DNA from: CAYOXD01 sp964407825
Lineage (GTDB): Bacteria > Desulfobacterota > Desulfobacteria > Desulfobacterales > JAFDDL01
NCBI GenBank assembly: GCA_964407825.1
Contig: CAYOXD010000009.1
Span: 1 to 51,586, forward strand
DNA: 51,586 nt
Direction of reading: 5' to 3'
The notes beneath the pieces are model-generated. The model had not been told where the DNA came from, searched no databases, and saw nothing but the letters and a program-made list of their open reading frames with translations. Of the stretch, positions 36,601 to 45,068 are shown piece after piece (positions within the stretch are counted from its first letter, which is position 1; each line of letters opens with the position of its first letter). Made by a program: the position numbers and the translations under genes.

Positions 36601-37237
36601 ACCGGATACTGTCCACCGTGTCGCCGAAAAATTCGATCCGGAGGGGGTCCGGATAGAGCGGTGAGAACACGTCCAGGATGCCGCCCCGGACGCAGTAGTC
36701 CCCCGGTTCCTCCACGATCATGGTGCGGGTGTACCCGCCGGCGTGTAGTTTACAGATGAGCCGTTCGCGTTCCAGAGCCTCGTGGGGCATCAGCAGTTCC
36801 GAAAAATCGTTCAGTACGGCCTTTGGCGTAAGGCGTTGCAGGAGGGCATCCACGGTGGTGATCCCGATCTGCGGAATCTGCCCCGAACTGAGGTGGTAGA
36901 GGGTGGCGATTCGCTGGGCGGCTGTTTCATTGTGATAGGACAGGTGCTGGGAGGCGATGATATTGTAGGGGGGGAAATAGAGGCACCGGTCATCGTCGCT
37001 CTCTGCAAAGAAGGCCATATCCCCCAGAAATTGTTCCGCCGCCCTGGCCGTGGGGGCAACGACGAGGACCGGCCGTCCGGCGGCCCGGAATATCCGGGTG
37101 ACCAGATAGGCGCAGGGGGCACCTCCTATCCCCTGGAGGTCCATGCCGGCGTGCTCGCCCGTCAATTTATCGAGCAGGGTTTCAAAGGGATTTTTTTCTT
37201 GATTTCGCTCTTTAAACAAAGTAGGTAACCCTCTCAT
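33680..37237 (-). CDS. mfd: transcription-repair coupling factor Mfd
   Basis: A 1185-residue Mfd of usual size. In order: UvrB-homology region, RNA-polymerase interaction domain (LSDLKQSDLVVHRQHGIGQYEGL), RecG-like translocase with CGDVGYGKTEVALRAAF (Walker A), LDEEQRFGVKHKEKLK (DEEQ box), TATPIPRTL, QLRGRVGRS, and the C-terminal TRCF domain. It removes stalled RNA polymerase and recruits UvrA. The ATG at 37237 is only 4 bp from the divergent tRNA-Thr gene. No strong binding site precedes it, and a TTG seven codons in could be the real start. Confidence 0.95.
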   Translation of the reverse strand: MRGLPTLFKERNQEKNPFETLLDKLTGEHAGMDLQGIGGAPCAYLVTRIFRAAGRPVLVVAPTARAAEQFLGDMAFFAESDDDRCLYFPPYNIIASQHLSYHNETAAQRIATLYHLSSGQIPQIGITTVDALLQRLTPKAVLNDFSELLMPHEALERERLICKLHAGGYTRTMIVEEPGDYCVRGGILDVFSPLYPDPLRIEFFGDTVDSIRFFSAATQRSTQPIDEAIILPAREIVLNVEALDEVLQRIRKRGAEQNLPVTQIRTLVDRIKSSGPFPGIESLSAMIYPEMDTLFDYTPTDTLFILLEPEALRQAAESLNQRVQAHYQTACQEPRLCTPPERLYLSWQELMDILGNRTFLTTGGLVSAPTPSADPDAPGQADTRPRMRFHTGDNAEVRLALKAARGDEFLLEPLIQWIHTHGEAGRTRLLVCRSRSQADRLRALLTPYGIEPEPRADFPATARPREGLFICIGALSGGFVWQEAELAAITEDEIFGGGRRRRKPATTTARTQLLELSDLKQSDLVVHRQHGIGQYEGLTKLTLEGHTNDFLLITYRDKDKLYLPVDRMNMIQKYIGVDAVTPVLDKLGGTSWERIRQKVKRSAEKMAGELLKLYAARKVEQGTAFTALDRTFREFETAFPYEETSDQMKAIDEVLADMAQDQPMDRLVCGDVGYGKTEVALRAAFLTANSGKQVAVLVPTTVLAEQHFKTFAERFERYPFFVECLSRFRAPKEQRRIVEDLKSGKIDIVVGTHRLLSKDIAFKDLGLIVLDEEQRFGVKHKEKLKKLRHTVDVLALTATPIPRTLHLSMVGIRDISIISTPPEQRHPIVTYVCEPDDVTITEAIKKELDRGGQIFFVHNHVATIEAMAQRIQNLVPRIRLGIAHGQMPEETLEKVMFRFLNRELDLLVCTTIIESGLDVGTANTILINRADRFGLSQIYQLRGRVGRSDEQAYAYLFIPPDSVMGTDARKRLKVLMEHSDLGSGFQIAMNDLQIRGGGTILGSSQSGHIAAVGYDMFLQLMENAISELKGQPVTEPLEPEINLTLSAYIPEDYIPNIDQRLAVYRRLSKLTEPREISAFKAELQDRFGAPPAEATNLLLKILMRVLCIKAGVRRLDLKGPLLMLQFSQMHQRRPLALVDLVSKDPDRYRFTPDQGLKVNLRPNEAAGALAMVKNLLKDIHRHVNG

Positions 37238-37241
37238 CGAC

Positions 37242-37317
37242 GCCGGCGTAGCTCACTCGGTAGAGCAGCTGATTCGTAATCAGCAGGTAGGCGGTTCGAT
37301 TCCGCCCGCCGGCTCCA
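37242..37317 (+). tRNA. tRNA-Thr (anticodon CGU)
   Basis: A complete cloverleaf. Acceptor arms GCCGGCG (37242-37248) and CGCCGGC (37307-37313) pair perfectly, then discriminator U and an encoded CCA. The D-arm is GCTC/GAGC, the anticodon arm GCTGA-TTCGTAA-TCAGC with anticodon CGT (reads ACG, threonine), and the T-arm GGCGG-TTCGATT-CCGCC. It is 76 nt including CCA. No 3' duplication or integrase nearby suggests use as an attachment site. Confidence 0.96.
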
Positions 37318-37545
37318 ATTCTTCGCTCTCCATCCCCTTCCGCTTTGTTATCGGACCAGATCCAGGGGATCCACCAATGTCCGGAGCCGTCGGAAGCTCG
37401 GAACCGCCTCTGTCACGCCGGTACCGTAGCATAGATCATGGGGTTGTGGAAGGCGCAGCACGTGCCTCCGCAATCAGCCCAAACCCGGTCGCTGTGAATC
37501 GAAACTCGATCCTCATCGGGCTTCCCTTGACCGAGTTCCTGCTGT

Positions 37546-37575
37546 CTATCGATTACGACTACGATTGCGACAACG
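37546..37575. repeat. degenerate NNNNCG hexamer repeat
   Basis: Five units with six-base period (CTATCG, ATTACG, ACTACG, ATTGCG, ACAACG). The pattern resembles the hexamer run upstream of glyQ. Confidence 0.55.
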
Positions 37576-37631
37576 AAAGGCTGCCCAGTGCAGTTAAAAT
37601 AAATTCCCCGTGACAGGCATTGCTCAGAGCT

Positions 37632-37660
37632 TGACATATCCTATCTAACCGTATATTTTT
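37632..37660 (+). promoter_or_regulatory. sigma-70 promoter for the microprotein-ihfA-cheR-kinase genes
   Basis: A perfect -35 TTGACA (37632-37637) is followed after 17 bp by TATTTT (37655-37660), in an AT-rich stretch. It is the best sigma-70 match in the window. It would start a transcript near 37667 with a leader of about 115 bp ahead of the microprotein. Confidence 0.65.
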
Positions 37661-37706
37661 AATGCTAATCTTTCATTGTAACGTAACCGAATCACTTCCT
37701 GATATA

Positions 37707-37742
37707 GGGCACCCAGGACATCGGGGAAAGGTTGGGGTGCCC
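37707..37742 (+). promoter_or_regulatory. leader hairpin
   Basis: Perfect 8-bp arms GGGCACCC (37707-37714) and GGGTGCCC (37735-37742) enclose a 20-base loop. It lies in the untranslated leader between the promoter and the microprotein. No U-run follows, so it is not an evident terminator; it could affect mRNA stability or bind a regulator. Confidence 0.5.
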
Positions 37743-37783
37743 CTGCCTGCGTGTAACGATCCAGCGGCGAGGAGAATGAATAG

Positions 37784-37951
37784 ATGGAATTTGATGATGC
37801 CCAGCTGAAGACGGAACTCGACCAGATCATGGCTCGAATCGATGCGATTGTTAAAAAAGTTGATAGCTTGGACGACAGGACGGATCCGGATGGCCCTTTG
37901 GACGAAGGGGACGCCTCGCGCCCGGCGTCCAGGGACCGACAGGTCCCCTGA
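37784..37951 (+). CDS. 55-residue microprotein upstream of ihfA
   Basis: A short gene with a good binding site (GAGGAG, 8 bp before the ATG). It encodes MEFDDAQLKTELDQIMARID, then a heptad-like helix with hydrophobic residues (IVKKVDSLDD), then an acidic and polar tail ending RQVP. The N-terminal 30 residues should form a coiled coil. It follows the promoter and precedes the IHF/HU gene by 81 bp, so it is probably the first gene of this transcript. I recognise no family. The binding site, position and helix pattern support it as real. Confidence 0.6.
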   Translation: MEFDDAQLKTELDQIMARIDAIVKKVDSLDDRTDPDGPLDEGDASRPASRDRQVP

Positions 37952-38032
37952 ACCTGTGTATCCGACTGAGGGAGCGTCTTTTGAATGGGGTTTCGCGATA
38001 TGAGCATAAGGACTAAGGACAGGAGGAGACAC

Positions 38033-38329
38033 ATGGCACTGACCAAGAATGATCTGATAGGAGCGGTGAATGATTTGGGGTTTACAAAGAAGAAGTCTGT
38101 TGACATCATAGAATCGGTGATCGAAATCATCAAATCAACGCTTGCGCAGGGCGAGGATGTGCTGGTCTCCGGTTTTGGTAAATTTTCGGTCAAGGAGAAG
38201 CGCTCTAGAAGGGGGCGCAACCCGGCTACGGGCGATGACCTGATGCTTCGGGAAAGAAAGGTGGTCACGTTCAAATGTTCGGGGAGGCTTCGGGAGAAGA
38301 TAAACGGGGGACCCGGTGGTTCTCCTTGA
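38033..38329 (+). CDS. ihfA: IHF-alpha/HU-family DNA-binding protein
   Basis: A 98-residue histone-like protein. The ATG at 38033 follows AGGAGGAGAC and gives the family start MALTKNDLIGAVNDLGFTKK. The dimer helix region (VDIIESVIEIIKSTLAQGEDVLVSGFGKF) is followed by the DNA-bending arm RRGRNPATGDD with its intercalating proline. The length and the KKKS/GFGKFSV sequence fit IHF-alpha better than HU. IHF bends DNA in chromosome organisation and at sigma-54 promoters. It is immediately followed by cheR (adjacent stop and start codons). Confidence 0.92.
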   Translation: MALTKNDLIGAVNDLGFTKKKSVDIIESVIEIIKSTLAQGEDVLVSGFGKFSVKEKRSRRGRNPATGDDLMLRERKVVTFKCSGRLREKINGGPGGSP

Positions 38330-39157
38330 ATGAATGACGAGCTGAACCATATTCTAAACTTTTTAAAGGAGATACGCGGGTTCGATTTCTGCGGATACCG
38401 TGGCGCTATGGTGGTGCGCTGCATCAGACACCGGTTCGGGCCCACAGGGTGCGCCGGGATGGGGGAATACCTCAGGTACCTCAAGGGAACCCCCGGCGAG
38501 GTCGACGCTCTCATCGAGTCGCTGACCATCAATGTGAGCCGCTTTTTCAGGGATCCACTGACCTTTGAGTATATCGGCGAACGTCTGCTGCCGCTTCTCC
38601 TCCTTGAACAAACGAAACGGGCCGGCAGCGCCCTGCGGATGTGGTCGGCTGGCTGTTCCATGGGAGAAGAACCTTACTCCATGGCGATTTTGATCCGGGA
38701 ATTTTCGGAAAAGGAGGACCTGCCGCGGGATATCGTTATTTTCGCAACGGATATTGACCGAAAGGTACTGGAAAAGGCCCGGCGAGCGTGCTATCCGCCC
38801 GAATCCGTGGCTGATGTGAAGTACCATCTGCTGAACAAATATTTTGTAAAGAAGGGTTGCAATTTTCAATTGGCCCGGCCCATCAGAGACATGGTCCTCT
38901 TTTCGGCTTACGATCTCCTCGACAAACGAAGTTACGCCCCTCCCGAGAGCATATTCGGCGGATTCGATCTGGTGCTGTGTCGTAATGTCTTGATTTATTT
39001 CAATGCCAAGTGGCAGAACCTCATATTTGACAAGCTCTACCGCTCCCTGACCCGGGGCGGATACCTGGTGCTGGGAGAGGCCGAGACGCCGCCGCTGGCG
39101 TCTTGCCACCGTTTTATAAGGAGCAGCGACTGCTGCCATATCTATCGCAGGCTCTGA
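38330..39157 (+). CDS. cheR: chemoreceptor methyltransferase CheR
   Basis: A 275-residue CheR with both domains: the N-terminal helical domain with INVSRFFRDP (67-76) and the SAM-binding domain with RMWSAGCSMGEEPYSMA (103-119), FATDID and LVLCRNVLIYFN. It methylates glutamates on chemoreceptors using S-adenosylmethionine. The ATG begins directly after the IHF stop (TGA-ATG), implying coupled translation. No cheB, cheA or receptor is adjacent; instead two hybrid kinases follow, so it could belong to an alternative chemosensory or signalling set. Confidence 0.94.
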   Translation: MNDELNHILNFLKEIRGFDFCGYRGAMVVRCIRHRFGPTGCAGMGEYLRYLKGTPGEVDALIESLTINVSRFFRDPLTFEYIGERLLPLLLLEQTKRAGSALRMWSAGCSMGEEPYSMAILIREFSEKEDLPRDIVIFATDIDRKVLEKARRACYPPESVADVKYHLLNKYFVKKGCNFQLARPIRDMVLFSAYDLLDKRSYAPPESIFGGFDLVLCRNVLIYFNAKWQNLIFDKLYRSLTRGGYLVLGEAETPPLASCHRFIRSSDCCHIYRRL

Positions 39158-39255
39158 TGTACGGACGGCGCTAACCCCCGCAGTTGCAACACTGGGCTAA
39201 CGCTTCCGGCAGCCGCGGGCTCCCGGTGCAAAGCGACACAGGCACGGAGAAGGTG

Positions 39256-42200
39256 ATGAAGATTAGACCGGTATTCAGGACGGTCAAGGGGCGTTTGATT
39301 TTCTGGTTTCTGCTGGTAACCCTGACACCCCTGGTCATAGCGGCCGGGGTGGTTTCCATTCAGCGTTCCCAGGTGATCAAGGCCAATGTGATCTCCAGGC
39401 TGACGGCGATCCGCGATCTCAAGGTAGATCAACTGACCCAGTGGATCGACGAAAAAATCAGCGATGTGAAGATGATTTCCCAGAGCCAGCGGCTCCTGGC
39501 CGCAACGGGGGTATTCCAGAAATCGCGCCTATCCAAGGCGGATCACCAAACCCTCCAGGGGGCTTCGGCCCTCTTGGATCAGTACCTGGAGGTCCACCCG
39601 GAGTACGAGGAAGCTTTCATCATCAATCCCGTTTCCGGTGATGTGGCACTGTCCACGGACAGAACGCAAATCGGCACCAACGAATCCCAGAATCCCTCCT
39701 TCACTGAAGTCATGCGGACCGGTCGCGTGTTCATCCGGAGCATCTATTACTCTCCACAGCTTCACCAGCCCACCATGGCCTTTTCCACTCCCCTTCGCGG
39801 GCGTCACAGGGGCGGCGTTTCCGGCGTATTGGTGATCCGCATCGATCTATTGCACTCCCTCTATGCCCTGCTCCTGGACCGGTCGGGCATGGGGCGGACC
39901 GGTGAGACCCTGATTGTCGACAGCAGGGGGACGGCACTGAACGAGTTGCGTTGGCATCCAGGTGCTCCCCTCAGGTTGCGGATTTCGACCCAGCCCGCCG
40001 TTATGGCCAGCCAGGGAAAAACCGGGATCATCGAGGCCGATGATTACCGGGGAGAACCGGTGATGGCCGCCTTTACCTACCTGCCGAGGCCGGGCTGGGG
40101 GTTTGTGGCCAAGCAGGACCTGCGGGAGATCGACCAGCCCATCCGCCAGATGCTGTTGCATATTTCGATCGTTTTTCTCATCTCCGCGGTGGGAGTGTCT
40201 TTCCTGGCCGTCCTCGTGGCCAATCGAATCGCCCGGCCCATACTTGAAATGGCCGACATCTCCAAAAAGATCGAGGCCGGGGACCTGTCACACCGCAATC
40301 GCAACGGGGCCGTGGACGAATTGGGTTTTCTGGCCCGCTCCATCGACGGGCTGGTGGATTCCATGGCATCCCGGATCCAGATACAGAGGGGGGTCGCGGA
40401 TCTCAACGCCGTCATGATGGCCAGCGCAACCCTTCAGGATCTGGGGGACGCCCTTCTGGGAAAACTCATGGAAATCACCGGATCCCAAATGGGTGCGGTT
40501 CATCGCCTGTCCGGGGAGGGCGATCGGTTCGAGCTTCTTACCGCCGTGGGGGTCAACCCGGATCTGCTGTCCCCCTTTGCCGCCACCTTTTCAGAGGGGG
40601 AACTCGGCAGGGCCGTTGCGAGCCAGGACATCTGCCACATCCGGCGGATTCCTGGAGAGACCCTCTTTACCTTCCGGACCTTTTCCGGAACCCTTCGGCC
40701 GTCGGAAATCATGACCATCCCCGTCCGCATGGACGGCCGGGTGGTGGCCCTGGTCTCCCTGGCGAGCCTTCATCCCTACCCCGAGGTCGGCCTCGAGATT
40801 GTCCGGGAGGCCTGGTCCGGGATGAGCCTGGCCGTCTCCAACCGGATCGCCGGTGAAAAGACCGAGCGGCTGGCCACCGAGCTGCACGGGAAGAATCAGG
40901 AACTCGAGTCCCAGGCCGAGGAACTCCGTTCCATCTCCGAGGAGCTGCGCGAGCGTTCGGAAACCCTCCAGAAGCAGAATGTGGAGCTGGAAAACCAGAA
41001 GGTTCAGGTGGAGGAGGCCAATCGCATGAAGAGCGAGTTTCTCTCCAACATGAGCCACGAGCTTCGAACCCCGCTCAATTCGGTGATGGCGCTTTCCCGG
41101 GTGCTGATCTCCCAGGCCGCCGGAAAGCTGTCTGACGACGAGGTGAACTACCTGAAGGTCATCGAGCGAAACGGCAAGAATCTCTTATCCCTGATCAACG
41201 ATATCCTGGATCTTGCCAAGATAGAGGCCGGCAGGATCAGCTTGCGCCCCACGCGGTTCTCCGTGGCCGCCACCATCGAGACGATCCTGGAGCGTCTGGC
41301 CCCCATCGCCGAGGAAAAGGGCCTGACAATTACCCGGCAGATCGAAGAGCACCTGCCGAAAATCGAGAGCGACGAGATCCGGGTTCATCAGATTCTCCAG
41401 AATCTCATCGGCAACGCGGTCAAATTCACCCTTCAGGGAACGGTCACCGTCGGTGCCCGGAGCGACGAGGAGGGGGTGTACATCTCGGTTGCCGATACGG
41501 GGATCGGGATACCTGCAGCGGAGCTTCCAAATATTTTCAAAGAGTTCAAACAGATAGATGGGACAAGCGCCAGGGCCTTTGAGGGAACGGGGCTGGGGCT
41601 CGCCATTGCCTACAAGTCCGCCAGGTTGATCGCCGGGGATCTGACGGTGCAGAGCACCCTGGGAAGCGGCTCCACTTTCAGCCTGGCCCTGCCGCTCCGG
41701 TGGCAGGAGACGGTCCCCTCAGCGGTGCCTGAGACCCCCCGGTTGCCCGGCATGCAGCCCCCGGCCGCCGGGACGATCCTGGTGGTGGATGATGAACCGG
41801 AGGATTCGTCCCTGATCGCCGACGTTCTGTCCTCAGAGGGCTATCATGCCATTTGCGCCGCTTCCGGCGCGCAGGCCCTAAGGATGGCGAAAGACCACTA
41901 TCCCAACGCCATCATTCTCGATGTCATCATGCCCGAGATGGACGGCTGGGAGGTGCTTCAACAGTTGAAGGCGGCGCCCGCCACCAGTGAAATCCCGGTC
42001 ATCGTCATCTCCAAGGTGGATGGCAGGGAGACCGGTTTAGCCATGGGCGCCATCGGTTATATGCAAAAACCGCTAAGCCGAGAGGCCTTGATGTCTGAGA
42101 TCCGAAGCCTCGTGCCCCCGCTTACTGTCGCTGAGGCGGATGAGGCGTCCTCCCAGGCTGGTCGAAGGATCCTGGTGGTGGAGGACAACGAAGTTGCCAT

Positions 42201-42975
42201 GGCCCAGGTGAAACATGTGTTGGAAATGGCGGGGTATGCCGTGGATACGGCCCGGGGGGGGCAGGCGGCGCTGGATTACTTCCGGCACACCATTCCCGAC
42301 GGCATCGTCCTGGATCTCATGATGCCGGAGATAGACGGCTTCCAGGTCCTGGAATCCATCCGATCCCGTGAGGCCACATCCGAGGTGCCGGTATTGGTCC
42401 TTACGGCCAAGGATCTTCGGCCGGAAGAGTTGAAGCGACTCAGGGGCAACCACATCAAGCAGCTGGTTCAGAAAGGAGATGTGGCCAGGGAGCGGCTCCT
42501 TTCCAGGATCCGGCTGATGCTCGAGGGGGGGGACGGGGTGCCGCCGGAAAGAGAGACCCCTGAGAGACCCGCCGAGAGCGTTACAGGGGCTCTCCCGTCT
42601 GGGGGATCCCTGCCTCCCAGCGTCCTGGTGGTGGAGGACCACGCTGACAGCATGACGAGCATCCGGGCCCTGCTGGGAGATCGATATCGGATGCTGGAGG
42701 CGACGGACGGTGAAAAGGGGTTGGAAATGGCGCTTTCCGGAGTCGCAGACCTTATTCTGCTGGATATTTCCCTTCCCAAAATGGACGGGATGAGCGTGGT
42801 CAGGGGAATCAAGGCCGATGAGCGGGGCCGCCACATTCCTGTCATCGCGCTGACGGCCAGTGCCATGAAGGGAGACCGGGAGCGGATTCTTGCGGCCGGA
42901 TGCGACGACTATATCGCCAAGCCGGTCGATCCACAGGAACTGGTGCGGAGAATCGATCATTGGATTGGCCGCTGA
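39256..42975 (+). CDS. large hybrid sensor histidine kinase: Cache-HAMP-GAF-HisKA-HATPase-REC-REC-REC
   Basis: A 1239-residue membrane kinase. The start at 39256 (GGAGAAGGTG upstream) gives MKIRPVFRTVKGRLIF. A first transmembrane helix (about 15-37), a periplasmic dCache-like sensor, a second helix (about 300-320), HAMP, GAF (about 380-530) and a coiled coil follow. The H-box is NMSHELRTPLN with His601; the ATPase has GTGLGLAI. Three receivers end the protein with acceptor sites Asp889, Asp1020 and Asp1170. The second receiver has a changed KP region (LVQKGD). It phosphorylates itself and relays inside or to other proteins. Confidence 0.94.
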   Translation: MKIRPVFRTVKGRLIFWFLLVTLTPLVIAAGVVSIQRSQVIKANVISRLTAIRDLKVDQLTQWIDEKISDVKMISQSQRLLAATGVFQKSRLSKADHQTLQGASALLDQYLEVHPEYEEAFIINPVSGDVALSTDRTQIGTNESQNPSFTEVMRTGRVFIRSIYYSPQLHQPTMAFSTPLRGRHRGGVSGVLVIRIDLLHSLYALLLDRSGMGRTGETLIVDSRGTALNELRWHPGAPLRLRISTQPAVMASQGKTGIIEADDYRGEPVMAAFTYLPRPGWGFVAKQDLREIDQPIRQMLLHISIVFLISAVGVSFLAVLVANRIARPILEMADISKKIEAGDLSHRNRNGAVDELGFLARSIDGLVDSMASRIQIQRGVADLNAVMMASATLQDLGDALLGKLMEITGSQMGAVHRLSGEGDRFELLTAVGVNPDLLSPFAATFSEGELGRAVASQDICHIRRIPGETLFTFRTFSGTLRPSEIMTIPVRMDGRVVALVSLASLHPYPEVGLEIVREAWSGMSLAVSNRIAGEKTERLATELHGKNQELESQAEELRSISEELRERSETLQKQNVELENQKVQVEEANRMKSEFLSNMSHELRTPLNSVMALSRVLISQAAGKLSDDEVNYLKVIERNGKNLLSLINDILDLAKIEAGRISLRPTRFSVAATIETILERLAPIAEEKGLTITRQIEEHLPKIESDEIRVHQILQNLIGNAVKFTLQGTVTVGARSDEEGVYISVADTGIGIPAAELPNIFKEFKQIDGTSARAFEGTGLGLAIAYKSARLIAGDLTVQSTLGSGSTFSLALPLRWQETVPSAVPETPRLPGMQPPAAGTILVVDDEPEDSSLIADVLSSEGYHAICAASGAQALRMAKDHYPNAIILDVIMPEMDGWEVLQQLKAAPATSEIPVIVISKVDGRETGLAMGAIGYMQKPLSREALMSEIRSLVPPLTVAEADEASSQAGRRILVVEDNEVAMAQVKHVLEMAGYAVDTARGGQAALDYFRHTIPDGIVLDLMMPEIDGFQVLESIRSREATSEVPVLVLTAKDLRPEELKRLRGNHIKQLVQKGDVARERLLSRIRLMLEGGDGVPPERETPERPAESVTGALPSGGSLPPSVLVVEDHADSMTSIRALLGDRYRMLEATDGEKGLEMALSGVADLILLDISLPKMDGMSVVRGIKADERGRHIPVIALTASAMKGDRERILAAGCDDYIAKPVDPQELVRRIDHWIGR

Positions 42976-42998
42976 GGAGCGGATCAGGAGCGACGTCC

Positions 42999-45068
42999 AT
43001 GGCGCTTATACTGGCAGTCGATGACAAGGAGGATAACCTGCTGACCCTGTCGGCCGTGCTGAAGAGCCGGCTTGCCGGGTGCGAGGTGATCACCGCCCTC
43101 TCGGGTCAGGAGGGCCTTGCCAAGGCTAGGGCACATCAGCCGGACACAATCGTGCTGGATATCAAGATGCCGGGGATCGATGGGTATGAGGTCTGCAAGC
43201 GGCTCAAACAGGACAATCGGACCCAACATATTCCGGTCATTATGATATCGGCCATCCGGAAGGAGTCCGAAGATCTGGTCAAGGGACTCGCCTGCGGCGC
43301 TGACGCCTACCTGGCCAAGCCCATCGATGAGCTGGTGCTGATCGCCCAGGTCAACACCGCCCTGAGGATCAAACGGGCCGAGGAGTCCCTCCGCAGGGAG
43401 AGGGACAGGCTCGAAGACATGGTCCGGGAGCGCACCGCGGCCCTTCTGACGGCTAACCGGGAGTTGCGAAAGGAGGTGGAGAGCCGCACGCGCACCGAGG
43501 CGGCCCTGCGGGAATCAGAGGCACGGTTTTTCGATATTTCCCACAGCATGGCCGACTGGATCTGGGAGATGGACCAGGACGGGCTCTATACCTATGTGAG
43601 TGAGGGGGTGGAGCGCATTCTCGGGTACACCCGCCGGGAGATGCTCGGCAGAGCGTTTTTTGACTTCATGCCCGAGGCTGAGGCGGCCCGGGTCCGGGGC
43701 ATGTATGCCACCATCCGGAAGAGGGGAGGGAAAATCGGGCAGTTGGAGCACGGGTTCGTTAAAAAGGACGGCAGCCAGGTGCTCCTCGTGAAAAACGGCA
43801 TTCCGGTCTTCGATGGCCATGGGCACCTGACCGGGTATCGGGGCGTGGACGGGGACATCACGGAAAAGCGGGCCCTGGAGCAGGAAAAGGCCCAAATGGA
43901 ACGCCAGCTTCACCTGGCCCAGCGGCTCGAGGCCATCGGCACCCTGGCGGGGGGTATTGCACATGATTTCAACAATATTCTGGCGGCGGTGTTGGGATAT
44001 ACGGAGCTGGCGCTGGATGAGGTGCCTGTGGGCGGCGCCCTTGAAAGAAACTTGAGGGAGGTTTACACCGCCGGCAAGCGGGCCAGGGATCTGGTCAAGC
44101 AGATTCTGACCTTTGCAAGGCAGGCGGACGAGGAAATCAAGCCCATCCGGATCGACACCATTGCCAAGGAGGTGATGAAGCTCCTTCGCTCTTCCATACC
44201 GGCCACCATCGACATTCGGCACCATATCGAAAGTGATTCCCTGATCATGGGGAACCCGACCCAGGTGCATCAGATCTTCATGAACCTTTGCACCAATGCC
44301 GCCTATGCCATGGATGCCGACGGCGGCATTCTTCTCGTGAGCCTGGTGGACGAGGTCCTCGATACCGAAGCGGCCGGGCGGCATGAGGGCCTCCACCCCG
44401 GCGCCTATGTGCGACTTTCCGTATCGGATACGGGAACGGGCATCCCCGAGGAGATCATCGATTCCATATTCGAGCCCTACTTCACCACCAAGGGGATCGA
44501 GCAGGGCACGGGCCTGGGGCTGTCGACCGTCCATGGCATCGTTGCGGATTACGGCGGCGCCATATCGGTCGACAGCCGGGTGGGAGAGGGAAGCGTTTTC
44601 AATGTCTACTTCCCCATTATCAAGCGGTGTGCGAATCCGGAGTCCTGCAGGGACGAGGTATCCCCCTCCGGGGCCGAGCGGATTTTGCTGGTCGACGACG
44701 AAATGGCCATATTGGAGGTGGTCAGTGAAATCCTGGAGCGCCTGGGATATACCGTGACCCCCTGCACCGGCAGCAAGGAGGCCCTGGCCCTGTTTCGGGC
44801 CTCGCCCCACGCCTTCGACCTGGTGATAACGGATATGACCATGCCGGGCATGACCGGCGACCGGCTGGCCGAGGCCCTAATGAAGGTCAGGCCGGATATC
44901 CCGATTATTCTTTGCACCGGTTACAGCGGCAAAATGGATGACGAACAGGCTGGAAAACTCGGCATCAAGGCCTTCGCCTACAAGCCGCTGGTCAAAAGGG
45001 ATCTGGCCCTGACGGTACGGCGGGTATTGGACGATTCCCGGGCACTCATGCGAGTCTTCAAGGCTTAG
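42999..45068 (+). CDS. soluble hybrid histidine kinase: REC-PAS-HisKA-HATPase-REC
   Basis: A 689-residue cytoplasmic kinase starting at 42999 (AGGAG 8 bp upstream); an in-frame region back to 42900 overlaps the previous gene and is rejected. Receiver 1 has Asp54 (VLDIKMPGIDGYE) and KPID. A coiled coil leads to a PAS domain (about 175-290), then an H-box GGIAHDFNNILAAVLGY with His322, an HATPase (GTGLGLSTVHGIV) and a final receiver with Asp612. The HDFNN box marks the NtrB-like class. It follows the membrane kinase by 23 bp, so its first receiver could accept phosphate from that kinase. The stop overlaps the convergent dapB stop. Confidence 0.94.
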   Translation: MALILAVDDKEDNLLTLSAVLKSRLAGCEVITALSGQEGLAKARAHQPDTIVLDIKMPGIDGYEVCKRLKQDNRTQHIPVIMISAIRKESEDLVKGLACGADAYLAKPIDELVLIAQVNTALRIKRAEESLRRERDRLEDMVRERTAALLTANRELRKEVESRTRTEAALRESEARFFDISHSMADWIWEMDQDGLYTYVSEGVERILGYTRREMLGRAFFDFMPEAEAARVRGMYATIRKRGGKIGQLEHGFVKKDGSQVLLVKNGIPVFDGHGHLTGYRGVDGDITEKRALEQEKAQMERQLHLAQRLEAIGTLAGGIAHDFNNILAAVLGYTELALDEVPVGGALERNLREVYTAGKRARDLVKQILTFARQADEEIKPIRIDTIAKEVMKLLRSSIPATIDIRHHIESDSLIMGNPTQVHQIFMNLCTNAAYAMDADGGILLVSLVDEVLDTEAAGRHEGLHPGAYVRLSVSDTGTGIPEEIIDSIFEPYFTTKGIEQGTGLGLSTVHGIVADYGGAISVDSRVGEGSVFNVYFPIIKRCANPESCRDEVSPSGAERILLVDDEMAILEVVSEILERLGYTVTPCTGSKEALALFRASPHAFDLVITDMTMPGMTGDRLAEALMKVRPDIPIILCTGYSGKMDDEQAGKLGIKAFAYKPLVKRDLALTVRRVLDDSRALMRVFKA

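Larger units (their letters stand above)
37318..37783 (+). other. 466-bp intergenic region with promoter and leader
   Basis: Between tRNA-Thr and the 55-residue microprotein. It holds a hexamer repeat (37546-37575), a good sigma-70 promoter (37632-37660) and a leader hairpin (37707-37742), each listed separately. The first 220 bp show nothing I can name; a 78-codon open frame there lacks a binding site and protein-like composition. Confidence 0.6.

Noticed and set aside
37242..37317. tRNA-Thr as an integration site of a mobile element
   Set aside because: No integrase, no repeat of the tRNA 3' end and no change to mobile-type genes nearby.
37377..37613. 78-codon frame after tRNA-Thr
   Set aside because: No ribosome binding site, no protein-like pattern, and it ends in the hexamer repeat.
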